Source: Athripsodes cinereus
Taxonomy: Eukaryota > Arthropoda > Insecta > Trichoptera > Leptoceridae
Reading direction: 5' to 3'
Length of the DNA: 64,000 bases
Assembly: GCA_947579605.1 (NCBI GenBank)
Contig: OX388317.1
Coordinates: 20,789,384 to 20,853,383 of the forward strand
The position numbers and the translations under genes are program-made. Position 1 is the stretch's first letter, and each line of letters begins with the position of its first letter. The notes under the pieces are model-generated. The model ran no database searches and had not been told where the DNA came from. It was given only the letters and a program-made list of their open reading frames with translations. Of the stretch, positions 45,675-56,694 are shown one piece after another.

Positions 45675-45904
45675 TAATATAATCTTTGATTAGGTAATTA
45701 TTATTCGACCAAACACATGTATATCACATTACTTACTATATATGTACATATACTATAGAATGTACTGCCTAAAGCTCTATTGCTATAAGCAGTATCTTGG
45801 TTGTTATATCATGAATTATTATTACGTATGTTGGTGTAGTTCAGAATTATTACTACACATAATTATAATATTACCTATCGTTGTGTCTAGTATTATGTCT
45901 TATC

Positions 45905-46000
45905 TTTTATTGGCACGGAGAAGACGGTTTTGCGTCTGTTTGTTGTAGCAATAACCGGCTATGGGAAATGCCGTGATGGAATGAATGAATGAAATCGTCA
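45905..46000 (-). repeat. repeat family 1, arm
   Basis: TTGGCACGGAGAAGACGGTT, CTATGGGAAATGCCGTGATG and a GAATGAATGAAT run match the outer part of the family arm. Confidence 0.6.
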
Positions 46001-46744
46001 TCAATATATGAATTTTATAAAATGCAGTTCTCTTCCTCAGCCTCAGCAAAGCCACTTTTAAATATCACAATTAAGACATGAAACACCTTCAGTGACGTAT
46101 ACTTTATTAAATCTATTATTTTGTCGCGTCACGATGAGGACGGCCCACATATTTATTAGGTTGGTACATGTAGTTATCTCGCAAATTACCCTTCTTGTTG
46201 GAGATCATTATGACACCCATCGTCGTGATAGTGACGTTAAACTTCGTATTTGATCGAAAGATTATTTCGTATTTGGGTCTTATGGATACCACTTGTTGTA
46301 GATAAATGTTTAAACCTATTTTGTACATATACCTATACACTTTGAAAAGGATTGTTTTATTAAAGCGAAACCATCCGTTTCCTTATGTCGCCTTACAAAC
46401 AATAGGTATTTCTTAAGTGGAGAAAATTTCGCCTTCCGCAATAGAATGAGATAGATAAAGAGAGGGAATGAATGCCTTTCTTGTTATTACTTTATCTTTG
46501 CAATTTTCATACATTATTGTGCCATAGATCTTGCTGTGAGAATAGACAAAGATGTCAGTAGCATCCATGCGAGTGAGAAAATTAGGTGGTAAGCTTATAC
46601 CTGGCTTTCCGGTACTATTACGTTTATTCTTTCACTAGAACAATCCACCATGCAAAATTGAAGAATTTTCTCAAAACTATTTTTCATTCTTATATGTACC
46701 TTTGTGTTAACTCTTAAACAACCTTATGGGCTTCAAACTTAATA
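46001..46744. other. unassigned sequence
   Basis: No gene; a few hundred bases near 46130-46330 form a 74-codon minus-strand frame without recognisable domain. Confidence 0.45.
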
Positions 46745-46887
46745 TGAAGTTTTAATTTGTGTACACTTATGTATTATAAATAGGGTGATAATTATATTGA
46801 TACCATTTTTTGTCTGCATTGTTTGTTTTTTATACATATATATTGTCTGTAGTGTACCGTTGATGTGAAATAAATAAATAAATAAAC
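46745..46887 (+). mobile_element. LINE-type 3' tail (family F, copy 1)
   Basis: TTTAATTTGTGTACACTTAT, TTTTGTCTGCATTGTTTGTT, TTGTCTGTAGTGTACCGTTG, ATGTGAAATAAATAAATAAA. The same order is found at 59590-59722. It is a 3' UTR with AAAT repeats; no coding part. Confidence 0.7.
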
Positions 46888-46899
46888 TCTTAGGTAACT

Positions 46900-47256
46900 A
46901 CTACTACACCATCACGGCATATTACATATACGCGTAGCCAGCAGAACAGCTGCATGTAATAAACATGCAGGCCGTCTTCTCTGTGCCAACAAAAAAATAA
47001 GACATTCGAGATGGGTGGCAAACCTCATCGTTGTATTTCAGATGCAATATGTCTCTTGCATTTTACAGGACACTCGAAAACTTACGGGAAAGAGTAAGAG
47101 ACCAATTCTTTATTGGGTTCTCCACGGCCTAACTCTTAACTTCAATTCAGCAATGACGTATACCACCCATCTTGAATGCCTTAATTGTTTATTGACACAG
47201 AAAAGACAACTTGCATGTTTGTTACACGTGGTTAAGCTGCTGGTTACCTTGATGTT
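46900..47256. repeat. repeat family 1, complete inverted pair
   Basis: The left arm (CCATCACGGCATATTACATA, GTAGCCAGCAGAACAGCTGC, AATAAACATGCAGGCCGTCT, GATGGGTGGCAAACCTCATC) spans about 140 bp. A centre follows (TTGCATTTTACAGGACACTC, AAGAGACCAATTCTTT, CTCCACGGCC). Then the arm returns inverted from about 47140: CACCCATCTTGAATGCCTTA, TTGCATGTTTGTTACACGTG, GCTGCTGGTTACCTTGATG. This is a fold-back structure of about 350 bp. Confidence 0.8.
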
Positions 47257-49030
47257 ATTTTGCAACAGTATTTTATATACCTAATTGGTTGTGAAAGCCA
47301 AACATTTTGCTAAATATTTTAACAAATATCATTGAATCTGGTCTTGATATAAATCATTTTTACTTCCAAATAATTTAATTAAAGTTTTACATTAATTTTT
47401 AAACGAAAAATATTTGATTTTAATTAATCTATAAGGCTTCACTTACGTCAAAGGAATAATTTTGTTGCTAACTTAATAGTTTTTGGAGTATTAAGTTAGC
47501 AACAAAACTCTTATAATTCTCTTTATCTGCGCAATAAACTAAATAAAATCTATCTTTTTGATTTACTCAATCACAAGTCATATTTCAAATGTGACGTAGA
47601 TCTTTAAAATATAAAATTAAGCAAATTGCCTTTGGAAATAAGACCAATAACGCCAAAAATAATTGGATAACTCAAATGTTGATGCGGGAGACAACATTAA
47701 ATTCATATAGACCAGCTATCGTTAAACTCTGCCTTTCTTGCCCGGCCCACAAGGCGCTTTTTTCGAATACTCGTATATGAATTTTAGTTTTCGAATGTTA
47801 CACTTTCCCAAAATATCGTTTTACGTATCCAAGTAGGTAGATCGCAAAATATTTCAAATTCCTATACTATTTTGATCTGGAGACGGAAGTGTAGAAATTG
47901 TTAGTCCAAGGAAAATTCAATGATTCTGATAATCGATATTTCAAAAAAGCTCACACTTTTTAAAGTTTGGTCAAATATATGAATATTGGGAATCTGAGAC
48001 TTGAAAAAGGTCCTTTATTTTGAAAAATCCAGGGAAAATACCGATTTCGGAAATCTGAAAAAAACTTCAGTTAATCCGAAGAAATCGTGAAACATTTCAA
48101 ATTACTATTTTTTTTTTGAGTACAAGAAAAATCGTTGAACTTCGAAAATTGAGCCCTTAAAAAGGTCCTTACAAATACCGAATTCGAGAATCTTAAACTT
48201 ATTTCTAAAACCTACTTTTTTTATTTAAACTTTTTTCCTAAATCCACGTACATCTGACCTACGTCTTTTTCAAAATCCGAGTTGGCAACACTGAGCGGCA
48301 TATCTAAATGCAAACACTGTACTACAATAATATCCAATTTAAAAGTGTGCGTCCCTCAGAAATACCTCACATTGTCTTTTGTGGCCCTTGAGCAGAAAAG
48401 TGCGAAGATCGTTGATCCAAACACACAAATACACGATTCATTTTTAAATATTATTATCTATGTCTCTATGTGTAATAATATTTTATTTCGTTCTCAAAAA
48501 ATAAAAGGATAAGTTTGCCAGTTACCTACTGTTGTATACTAAAAATACGCCAAGCGACAACGCTTTTATTAAATTCTATACTCTCTTCCCATCCGACAAA
48601 GTACAATGATACCATATTACATACAACGTACAATACTATATTGTTTAAGAGTACTGTTGCAATATTTATGTACTACGTATTTACTGTTTGCTATCTCGGT
48701 GGAACGCTGGTAATCCGTTTTGTTACTGTAAATTATACCATTTTTATTTTATTTTATAAGATTTCGGGTTTACAAAGGTTATAAAACGTTTAAGCAAAAT
48801 CTTTTCGAAATTTGAATTTGGTCCGTCGTATTCTTTTAGATTTTTGTTTGCTCTCTGAGAAACTCTATGATTTGGTGTTGTAAAGATAATCTCGTCATCC
48901 TCGGTGTGAGATTTTGCACCAAGGATGCACCAAGGTAGTATTAATTTCCGAGTGGGTTTTGCAGAAGGAAGCCCATTATGTCAGCCTTGAACCCACTCTG
49001 TAGTAAAAAAACTCTTTTATTTTGTTTTTC
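47257..49030. other. unassigned sequence containing a perfect hairpin
   Basis: No coding sequence was recognised. Around 47700-48250 the DNA has longer, less repetitive AT-rich sequence that could be intergenic. The hairpin at 47460 is listed separately. Confidence 0.45.
47460..47507. repeat. perfect 19-bp inverted repeat with 10-nt loop
   Basis: TTTTGTTGCTAACTTAATA (47460-47478) is followed by GTTTTTGGAG and then the exact complement (47489-47507). A transcript would fold into a 19-pair stem. Confidence 0.9.
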
Positions 49031-49240
49031 GAGTGTCCTGTAAGAAGTTGTTACTTATTTATAAAACATCACTTTAAATTATTTTACATCTTCAGGTCAG
49101 CGATGAGGTATGCCACCTATACTGAATGAATTAGCTTTACTTCTCTGGGTACGGAGAAGACGATCTGCATGTTTGTCACGAGCGATTGATCCACTTTCTA
49201 CCCTACTGGTGGGAAGTGCCGTGATCATATCAATTAATGA
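49031..49240 (-). repeat. repeat family 1, arm and centre edge
   Basis: TTCGAGTGTCCTGTAAGAAG, TCAGCGATGAGGTATGCCAC, GGTACGGAGAAGACGATCTG and CTACTGGTGGGAAGTGCCGT follow the minus orientation of the family. It ends about 50 bp before the host exon. Confidence 0.8.
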
Positions 49241-49288
49241 ATTTATCATTGCATTATATTTCTAACGGTATAATTTTTATTGTTTCAG

Positions 49289-49446
49289 ATCGTTGTCAGA
49301 CATTTCATGCACGACATCAAGAGGGAATATCAATAAGGAATGAATAAATTGAAAAAAACAATGAGAAAATAAACTATTTTACTGTGTTATTCCGGATAAT
49401 TTGAAAACGGAATAAGTTGGCGGTAAAAGGAAGTTATTTACACAAA
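49289..49446 (+). promoter_or_regulatory. splice acceptor and 5' UTR part of the exon
   Basis: A pyrimidine-rich TTTTTATTGTTTCAG ends at 49288 and is a good splice acceptor. The next 158 bp contain no useful ATG before the coding ATG at 49447 except short upstream ones (for example at 49339), so they are read as 5' UTR. The first, non-coding exon and promoter would lie upstream and were not found. Confidence 0.5.
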
Positions 49447-49627
49447 ATGGCTGCGCTGCATAAAATGGCGTCGTCGACAACTGTATGGATGTTCGTGATT
49501 GTTGTGACTTTACTGTCCCCGTATCCTGTTTCCTGTTTAGATAGTAGTGTCATACAATGTCCAGTAGAAAACCAATGCTCCTGTACTGTGGACAATCATG
49601 ACTATGAAGTGGAATGCCTGTTTAGAG
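49447..49627 (+). CDS. first coding exon of a secreted or membrane protein with an LRR N-terminal cap (partial)
   Basis: This is the only host-gene candidate. The ATG at 49447 lies in CACAAAATGG, a good insect start context; a second in-frame ATG is at 49465. The 60 complete codons begin MAALHKMASSTTVW, followed by a hydrophobic segment (MFVIVVTLLSPYPVSC, residues 15-30) that fits a cleavable signal peptide. Then comes IQCPVENQCSCTVDNHDYEV and EC: cysteines at 38, 44, 46 and 57 in a C-P-x4-C-x-C-x10-C layout like the LRRNT cap of extracellular leucine-rich-repeat proteins. A donor (TTTAGAG then GTTTGT) follows residue 60 in phase 1. Read through without splicing, the frame continues only 39 codons into AT-rich sequence and stops. 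The protein would enter the secretory pathway and probably act outside the cell or as a receptor ectodomain. No LRR-coding exon was recognised downstream to 64000, so a long intron is likely. The gene was not identified. Confidence 0.6.
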
Positions 49628-50384
49628 GTTTGTTTTATTTGTTTACATACACTTCATGTTATATTACTTTGTTTTACACGATGTTACTTTGTTTCAGTAC
49701 AACTGAACACTGATAATTTTGTTTTACATAATATTATGTGTTTTGTTTTGTAATAGCAACTGCAATTATGTAATAACTCTCAAAGTAAAAATTCTTTAAG
49801 TGACTTTTTTTAATATCTCATAAATTAATTTATTTATAAATTATAAGCAATTAATTTATTTCAAGTATTACAAGTTTTTTTTAATTTTCACTTACATAAT
49901 CACACCCTAAACGTCCATGTCTAAAAACGCACATCATTCTCATACATTCAAAATTATTTGAATCTCGGCAGTCGAATCAATAAGAGACCCAGTAAACCTA
50001 CTGGAAGAGCAACCCCTCTTCTCAGAAGACCACTTCTATATATCTGCATTGTACACTTAAGCGCAACATGATTCAAGTTTAGCATTTAATGCTTAATAAT
50101 TTTTTTAATTAGTTGAGCCGTACATCTTTAAGCATTTTATCCGCATATTCACATTTAGGGTTTCACACCACACTCCCTTAGATGTTTTGTGTGCTTTAAA
50201 AATGATTGTATTGGTACCTTTTATTTTTTGTTTTTAAAGAACCTAATATTTTAGTTTCGGGGTTATTAATACATTATTTGGGGATTTTAGTTCTGATTTA
50301 ATGATGTTAGAGATTCGGTATTTGATCGGAATGTAATTTTTAGTGGATATAAACTTTTTATTGCTACTCATTAGTAGAATAAAA
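49628..50384 (+). other. putative intron sequence
   Basis: AT-rich DNA after the donor at 49628, with no open coding signal. Its status as intron depends on the exon call. Confidence 0.45.
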
Positions 50385-50475
50385 GAGACTAGCAGAAAAT
50401 AGGGAGGGATGGAGAAGAAAATCCAAAATCGTTTCAAATCAATCCAATGGATTACAACTTCTATATATATATATT
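50385..50475 (+). mobile_element. LINE family B, 3' end
   Basis: ACTAGCAGAAAATAGGGAGG, GATGGAGAAGAAAATCCAAA and AATCCAATGGATTACAACTT correspond to LAENREEWRRKSK... and the stop of family B, with a TATATA tail. Confidence 0.8.
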
Positions 50476-50483
50476 TATATATA

Positions 50484-50803
50484 TCATCATCATCATCGCC
50501 CTCAACCATCCATTCGGGAGCACAGGGGGGTTAAAAAGGCCACTTTATATGAATCATAATAGGATCATATTAGGAATTGTAAAACGATTTAACAGCAACA
50601 TTTCACCAAAAATTAATTGTAGATGAATTGCTCAATGTGGCCATTTTAGGCCTACAAGGCAGAAACCAGCGTTCTCCACTCGGAGCGACTCTGTGCCAAT
50701 TACGTCACCTCTTCCCACGACATTCCCTACGCTTTGATTTCCTTGTCATAAGAACGGTGTATTTTAATAGAGGGACGTCCGAGCCGACGGAACCCTTGCG
50801 GAT
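50484..50803 (-). mobile_element. LINE family A, 3' fragment (copy 5), interrupted by about 130 bp
   Basis: The family end (ATCATCATCATCGCCCTCAA, CATTCGGGAGCACAGGG) stops at 50527 and resumes at about 50658 with GCAGAAACCAGCGTTCTCCA, TACGTCACCTCTTCCCACGA, GAGCCGACGGAACCCTTGCG. The 130 bp between (from TTAAAAAGGCCACTTTATAT to GTGGCCATTTTAGGCC) is foreign and unidentified. The fragment directly abuts the family B tail. Confidence 0.8.
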
Positions 50804-51525
50804 GGATATATTATGTATACTTGCAAACAAAACTCATAAATCAAAAATCATATTTTTATTTGCTTTTAATGATAATTTATTCTCTCTACATATCAAAATT
50901 ATATACTTTTCATTAAAAAACTTCATTATTCAGTACGAAATTCATAATATTATCATTTTCATTAAATCCAAAATAATTTTTAATATCCTTAAATCCTTCT
51001 AAATCTTATGAAATATTCTTCATGAAATTACGTAACTTACTAACCTAGTACTTTAAAATATGTGTGGGAATATCCTCTGAAAATTTCCACTCATCAATCA
51101 TCACTCTTTTTATATAAATCCGTTATAAGTGGTACTTTAGAATTTTAATAAACGCCATCTGAGCTTTTTTATAGATATGTGGTTGCGTAATTCGAAAAAT
51201 ATGCCTTTATATCAAAAGCCTACGTAATTAGAGGAACATTATGATAAGTTTTTTCTTAAAATGAATAATTTTTAATTGTTATGCTACTAATCTGTGAATA
51301 GTAACACAATACCGGTTTCGAGGACTCTAAGATCGCAGTGCTTCAAAACTTTAATGTGACATTTTGGAATATTAGAATTTCAACTTGTAAGCTTATGGAT
51401 CTTGAGGATCGATATGATTATGCCATGTAATCGTCGAACGACCACGTCTTCAAGCACCATTCTTCGCAGCCATGTATTTTCTCTTAGTTAAAAAAAAAAA
51501 TGTCACTTGTCATTAACTCACACAG
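50804..51525. other. unassigned sequence
   Basis: AT-rich; no gene. Confidence 0.5.
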
Positions 51526-51582
51526 ATAAATAGGAGTCCTTGGACTCCTGAAATATCCGAGAAAAAAGGTTATTTCAATATA
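51526..51582 (+). repeat. short interspersed repeat shared with 23040-23115
   Basis: AATAGGAGTCCTTGGACTCC, TGAAATATCCGAGAAAAAAG and GTTATTTCAA. AGGAGTCCTTGGACTCCT is itself palindromic. Confidence 0.65.
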
Positions 51583-52789
51583 TTGTCTCAGATACAGAAA
51601 CATTTGATATCTTGGCTTGGTTTGGGACTTGACTTGGTCATTGGGGCTTGGTCAAACAAGGCTTGAACGCCGTTTAATATATTAAATAAATAAATAAATA
51701 AATCTTGTTAATAAACACATTATCTTCATCTTCAGCCATGCCCATCCACAGCTGGGAACTATTATCTTTATATGCACCACTAAAGTTTCCACATTTTTAC
51801 AACCCATCTGCAATCTTTTTTTCTTCCAAGCATTAGTCCCGTTTTTCGTATCATAAGATTGATCATTCTAGATTTATTCACTCATGTTTTTTATCGATTA
51901 ATGATACATTATTTAGGAAATGGCGATTCTGTATGTAAGTATCCTAAATAAATATCAAAAGACCTAGTAACATCAGCGGAAAGTCTGATTATCTCATTCA
52001 GCATGCGACATATACATTAATATCAAACCTATTAATAAAATTTATTTTAATACCTACTACAAGGAGCTATCGTTACTTTTTTTAAACGAAAAGTTTTTTC
52101 TTCTTATTTTTAACGACACATTCCCCAGGTGGTGGACACATATTTTTTTAATCTTCTCTAGAGATGACACAATAATAACCTAACGGTGTATGTATGTGCT
52201 TGGAGCTTCAGAATAAATAAATTCTCTTTATAATTATCATAAATAATATAATTGATAGTCTTATGATAGAGTCTTAGTTCGAATCCATTCCATTGTTTGA
52301 ATCCATTTTGCTGTGGTTTTCCACCTTCATGGTAAAAGTAGGTAATAATTACCAACTTATTATTTATACATTTAAAAAAAAAAAAATTAACAAAGCAAAA
52401 ATACACATAAATTACACATTTACTTAAAAATGCACTTGAAATTCTATTTATTAAATCTACTTGTGTTTGGGATACAATTACAAATATTTCTAATTTTAAA
52501 TATAAGCAATAATAAGTTCATCTGATACTTACTCTAGACAAGTTCTGTTTAACAACAAAAATTTTCTGGGTGTGTTTGAATAGAAGAATCTGAGTACAAC
52601 CGTGAAGACCCCTGCAGTAAGCAATATGTTTCTGTCATGAAACTGAAGAAAGCTGTCAGCGAAAAGTTTTGAACAGTTTATTTCTTGATTATAAATTCGA
52701 GATAACTAATAAACTACTGACCACCTTAGAAGCCCATATTTATTCACAATTTAAAAAATCGGGTATTGTTCTGGTATTACTGTTAATCT
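51583..52789. other. unassigned sequence with a possible LINE tail and a possible small exon
   Basis: A run of CTTGG words at 51600-51660 leads into CCGTTTAATATATTAAATAA and an AAAT repeat (to 51702), which looks like a retroelement 3' end. A short open segment at 52584-52616 is discussed among the findings. Confidence 0.4.
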
Positions 52790-53055
52790 CATCTCTATCT
52801 ATCTTATATATCATCAAGACATCTCCAACAAATGAGACAGCCAATAGACTTGCAAGTTTTTCTCTTCGTTCCAATAGAAAATAAGACATACAAGATGGAT
52901 GGCATAATAATAATGTTATCGCTGAATTATGGAAGTCAAATGTATAATTTGGATGTTTAACGAATATTGGTCTTTTATAAGACACTTGAAAACGAAGAAA
53001 TGAGTGTGAATTATATAATTTACCGAGAACTCCACAGAGCTTTGCCAGTTACTTT
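52790..53055 (+). repeat. repeat family 1, diverged arm plus centre
   Basis: AAATGAGACAGCCAATAGAC, GACATACAAGATGGATGGCA and TTATCGCTGAATTATGGA keep the arm order. TTGGTCTTTTATAAGACACT, TTGAAAACGAAGAAATGAGT and CTCCACAGAGC keep the centre. This is an old copy. Confidence 0.7.
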
Positions 53056-53504
53056 ATTGTGATCATTGATTATCTTATTGATGTCAGGGGACGTGGTTAA
53101 ATAGATGGTGTTGTGTTATGACCTATTCAATACCGTGTCGTGTCCTTTCTACGTGACGAATACAATAAATTGTCAGGATATTTCCGTGACAGGCACCAAA
53201 TCGTTAGCACCAAACACGATACCTACCCATCAGAAAGTAAATCTATAATGGCTCTATAAAAACAGTAAAACCTTTCGTTATATATTATGTTACTTGATCA
53301 ACGCTATTTTATGTCATCACATTACAGAACATTAATAATGTACGGAAAAGTAGAATCTTGTTCCTCCGCTGTTCTTTCGAAAATAATAATAAAAGCAAAA
53401 AAGTGAGACAGACAAATAAATATGCAATTTTAAAAAGATTTTAGAAAGTTGAAAAACGACGTCAAAATAATAAAATTTATATATCTTAATATGAGAAGTA
53501 TCAG
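53056..53504. other. unassigned sequence
   Basis: Slightly GC-richer at 53090-53230, with no recognisable frame. Confidence 0.45.
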
Positions 53505-53575
53505 TGAACTAACGGACGAAATGAACCTTTAGGTTATCCTCTTAATGCCATAAAAAATAAGACGATCTCAGTGGA
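53505..53575 (+). repeat. repeat family 1, inner arm fragment
   Basis: GGTTATCCTCTTAATGCCAT and AAAAAATAAGACGATCTCAG match the TGTCCTCTCTGTGCCA..AATAAGACATTCAG segment of the arm. Confidence 0.5.
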
Positions 53576-53589
53576 AAATATTTGTTTAT

Positions 53590-53880
53590 TTAACTTAGTC
53601 TGTGGCCTGGGGTCTGGCTAACTACATATGTTAACCGTGCCTTCTTTGTGGCTGGTTCGTTGCTGTGGAACAAAATTCCCTATGATTTGCGGACTCTGGA
53701 GAATGTGGAGGTGTTCAAGGCGAGGTTTAAATCCCTATTAGTGTTTAGGAGGTGTTATGATTCTTGAATGGGCCCTTGCGGTGGTTTTTCCACAAAACGG
53801 TGCATCTTAAAAAATTTGACTAGTTATTATTAATATTTATATGATTTTGCGTTGTACTAATGTCTCCTATGTCATTCTTT
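53590..53880 (+). pseudogene. LINE family H, C-terminal fragment
   Basis: A frame reads RAFFVAGSLLWNKIPYDLRT, then LENVEVFKARFKSLLVFRRC and a stop at about 53766. The LWN.IP..LR....V..FK...K.LL pattern is the usual end of Jockey/CR1/L2-type LINE proteins. A 3' UTR follows (GGTGGTTTTTCCACAAAACG), matched on the minus strand at 30928-31040. It is 5'-truncated; the RT core is absent. Confidence 0.75.
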
Positions 53881-55434
53881 CATTTTTTGTATTTTGATTA
53901 ACTTTATATTGTTACGAGTAGGTACAAATACACTCATAAACATGTTAATGTACATTGAAGAGCTAATACGTATTTTGTTTTGTTTTTTTTTTTGTTTTCC
54001 GAATTGGACAATAAACGCAACGTATATAGGGTATTGACTGTATAATGATGTGTACAATGATTAATTTGAAAATTTACTATGAGGGATATAATAAAATTGA
54101 ATACTGTGACAAGTTCGACACGATAATGCAAGTTTTAGAATATAATATATCTTGAAATAATTTCTATGTATTTTTTTTAGAAATTATTGGACTGAAATAC
54201 GAAAATAATATTATCCTCATAATTCACTGGATTTCGGATACATTCCCAGGAAAAAAATAAAAGGATACCTCCCAATATCATAATTTCAAAGCAAAAAAGT
54301 TAAGAAATAACCTTAAAAATCATCTTGACTAAAATTAACCGAACCCAAAGCCCGAGCTCTTCTTGATTTTGAACGAATTAATTTTATATTGTTTTGTTAA
54401 AAAAAACTGTAAATTGAAAATATTACCTACTTAACAGACACCTCATTCGCACAACCAACAGATTGTGCCAACTCCTTTTAATAGGATACATGAAAGGTGT
54501 TCCGATGCTTACGAATCGGTTTTAGCTGGTTTAAGTAAGCTTTACCCATTATACTTTCTCTAATTATTTTTTATTTTCATTTTATTTTATTTATCACAAA
54601 ATTCCACCAGAAACCATTAGTCGTTAGTTAAATTTTAGAAATATCTCTTTTGCCGAGCAGTTAAAGGGGGAAAATATTGTAGATATATTTTATTTTTTAG
54701 TTTAAAGTTTTTTTTTAATGAAAAACGAGTTTCACGTTAAACGTTTGTTTTAAAAAAAATATTAATCTATCTTTTGGGGGTGATTTATCACAAAACCGCC
54801 AATTAAAAACAATTGTCTTAATTTTTGTTTTATTATCGTGATTCAAAGTATGTATATATAAATTAGGATCGCATGTTCTTTCTCAATTACTCATAAGACT
54901 CGCGGCGCTGAGTATAAATAATAGGGAAAAAGAAGAAGAAATTAAATCATTTAATTAAACGGGGCACAAAAGAATGTACCTCTCTCTCTTTCTTTTTCCG
55001 TCTCTCTTACCTTTTTTCAGGAATAAATGAACACTGAAAAAAGACTGAAAAAAAGAAAGAAAAGTTAGTAATCGTAAATAAAATTGGCATATCGTAAAGA
55101 ACAGGATATCCGGTATAAACATTTCCTTTGCGAAATGAAAATGATTTAGTAGTGGAAAAGGGAAGAGGCCACTTAAAATTATTTTTCTTTAGTACCTACT
55201 CAAGAAAATGTTAATAATACCTCAGTAGTAGGTACCTACTGTACTCGGCTTTTTAGTAGAATATTATTATATCCCATATTATTATTATAATTATTATGTT
55301 TGACCTAGAAGAATAGAAAATGAGTTCATTAATTTAAAATTATAGGTTTAGTACTGACATTTCTATGGTTTATTCGTTTTTAATAACACAATTTTTATGT
55401 AAACCGAGAAGTTTATGGAATAAAATCATATAAT
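53881..55434. other. unassigned sequence
   Basis: 1.5 kb of AT-rich DNA, no gene. An imperfect CT/GA-rich palindrome at about 54975-55060 (CTTTTTCCGTC, AAAAAGACTGAAAAA) could fold. Confidence 0.5.
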
Positions 55435-55483
55435 ATCTCTCTCTCTCTCTCCCTCCCTCTTCCCCTTCCCTCTCTCTCTTAAT
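55435..55483. repeat. (CT)n microsatellite
   Basis: A TCTCTCTCTCTCTC run broken by CCCTCCCTCTTCCCC. Confidence 0.9.
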
Positions 55484-55528
55484 TATTCTATTGTTTTATA
55501 TATAAATATATTGTGTTTTATATATAAA

Positions 55529-55763
55529 CATATTTTGAGAATGCCTAATGATAGTTGGCCAAAAAGAGCACTGTTCTTCCGTCCGCAGGGGTTCCGTCGG
55601 CTCGGGCGTCCCTCTTTCACAATACACCGTTCCTATGACAACGATATCAGAGCGCAAGGAATGTCGTGGAAAGAGGTGACGCAATTGGCACAGAGACGCT
55701 CTGAATGGAGGAGGCTTGTTTCTGCCCTGTGCTCCCGAGAGGAGCGTTGAGGGCGATGATGAT
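55529..55763 (+). mobile_element. LINE family A, 3' fragment (copy 6)
   Basis: The intact frame ILRMPNDSWPKRALFFRPQG, FRRLGRPSFTIHRSYDNDIR and EWRRLVSALCSREER ends at a TGA near 55750, followed by GGGCGATGATGAT. It is 5'-truncated at the TTTTGAGAATGCC point. Confidence 0.87.
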
Positions 55764-55961
55764 ATTGTGTAAACGTTGTATATATTAAGTGCCTTATAAA
55801 TTAAGTCGTATGTGTATAAACACTATAATTGGCCTTATTTTTTTTTTTATTGTGATTTAACTTACATATTATGTGCTGTTGTGTTGGAATTAATAAAAAT
55901 AAAATAAAATATATTTTTTTTTAATTATAAATACTCTGTAAAAGTCACCTGTTCTTAGTGG

Positions 55962-56120
55962 TCCGTGGCCTAATGGTAGATTCTCGGACTTTTAATCGAG
56001 AGACCCGAGTTGAATTCTAACCGCTACAGACTGACTCCACCTTCAAGATATTAGCTTATTGCTTATCGTGAAGGTGTCTGTTTAATGATGTATGTCAAAT
56101 TCTAATTCAGAAATTTTCCA
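55962..56120 (+). mobile_element. tRNA-derived SINE (family S3), lysine-tRNA-like head
   Basis: TGGCCTAATGGTAGATTCTC resembles an A box, and GACCCGAGTTGAATTCTAAC a B box. Between them GGACTTTTAATCG looks like an anticodon loop CTTTTAA, as in tRNA-Lys. The body (CACCTTCAAGATATTAGCTT) is not tRNA. Only this copy was found. Confidence 0.7.
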
Positions 56121-56694
56121 GACTTTGTGAATGTTTCTAATCGTCGATTATTTTCAATTATTTTTATGTAGATAAAAAATTTATAGAAAAAAACAATTCT
56201 ATGTAGGTATACACGAAAAATATAGTTTTTTTTTTCAAGTGTAAAGGTGTCTTGAAATATATAAATATATTTTATTATCATTTTTTCCTTGATTCAACCA
56301 TATAGAGCAATAAAGTGCTTACGAAAATTTAGGAATTGAAAATTTTCACCAATTATTTATATAGGTTTGCACCATTATTTTGGCGTTTCATTCTCCTTTT
56401 GGGTACATTATTAGATAGGAGGTAATAATTTGTAACGGCCAAAAATGAAGTCTGTTATTTTTTAGATATTTTATTTGCTCTGGCAACATTGTTTGTATAT
56501 AATTTACCCGCCTTTAATTTGAGATTGGAATAGCTGCCATGTTTTTAACCGATTCGGTAATGGGAAACAAACAAACGAAATTCGATAAGTTAACACTTTC
56601 GTCGCTATGAAAATATTTTAAACAATACAACCAAATATCTAAGAAAAGTAATTTTAATTCTGTATTCTAACTGTAATATATTTTTCATTTTTCC
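56121..56694. other. unassigned sequence
   Basis: AT-rich; no gene recognised. Confidence 0.5.
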
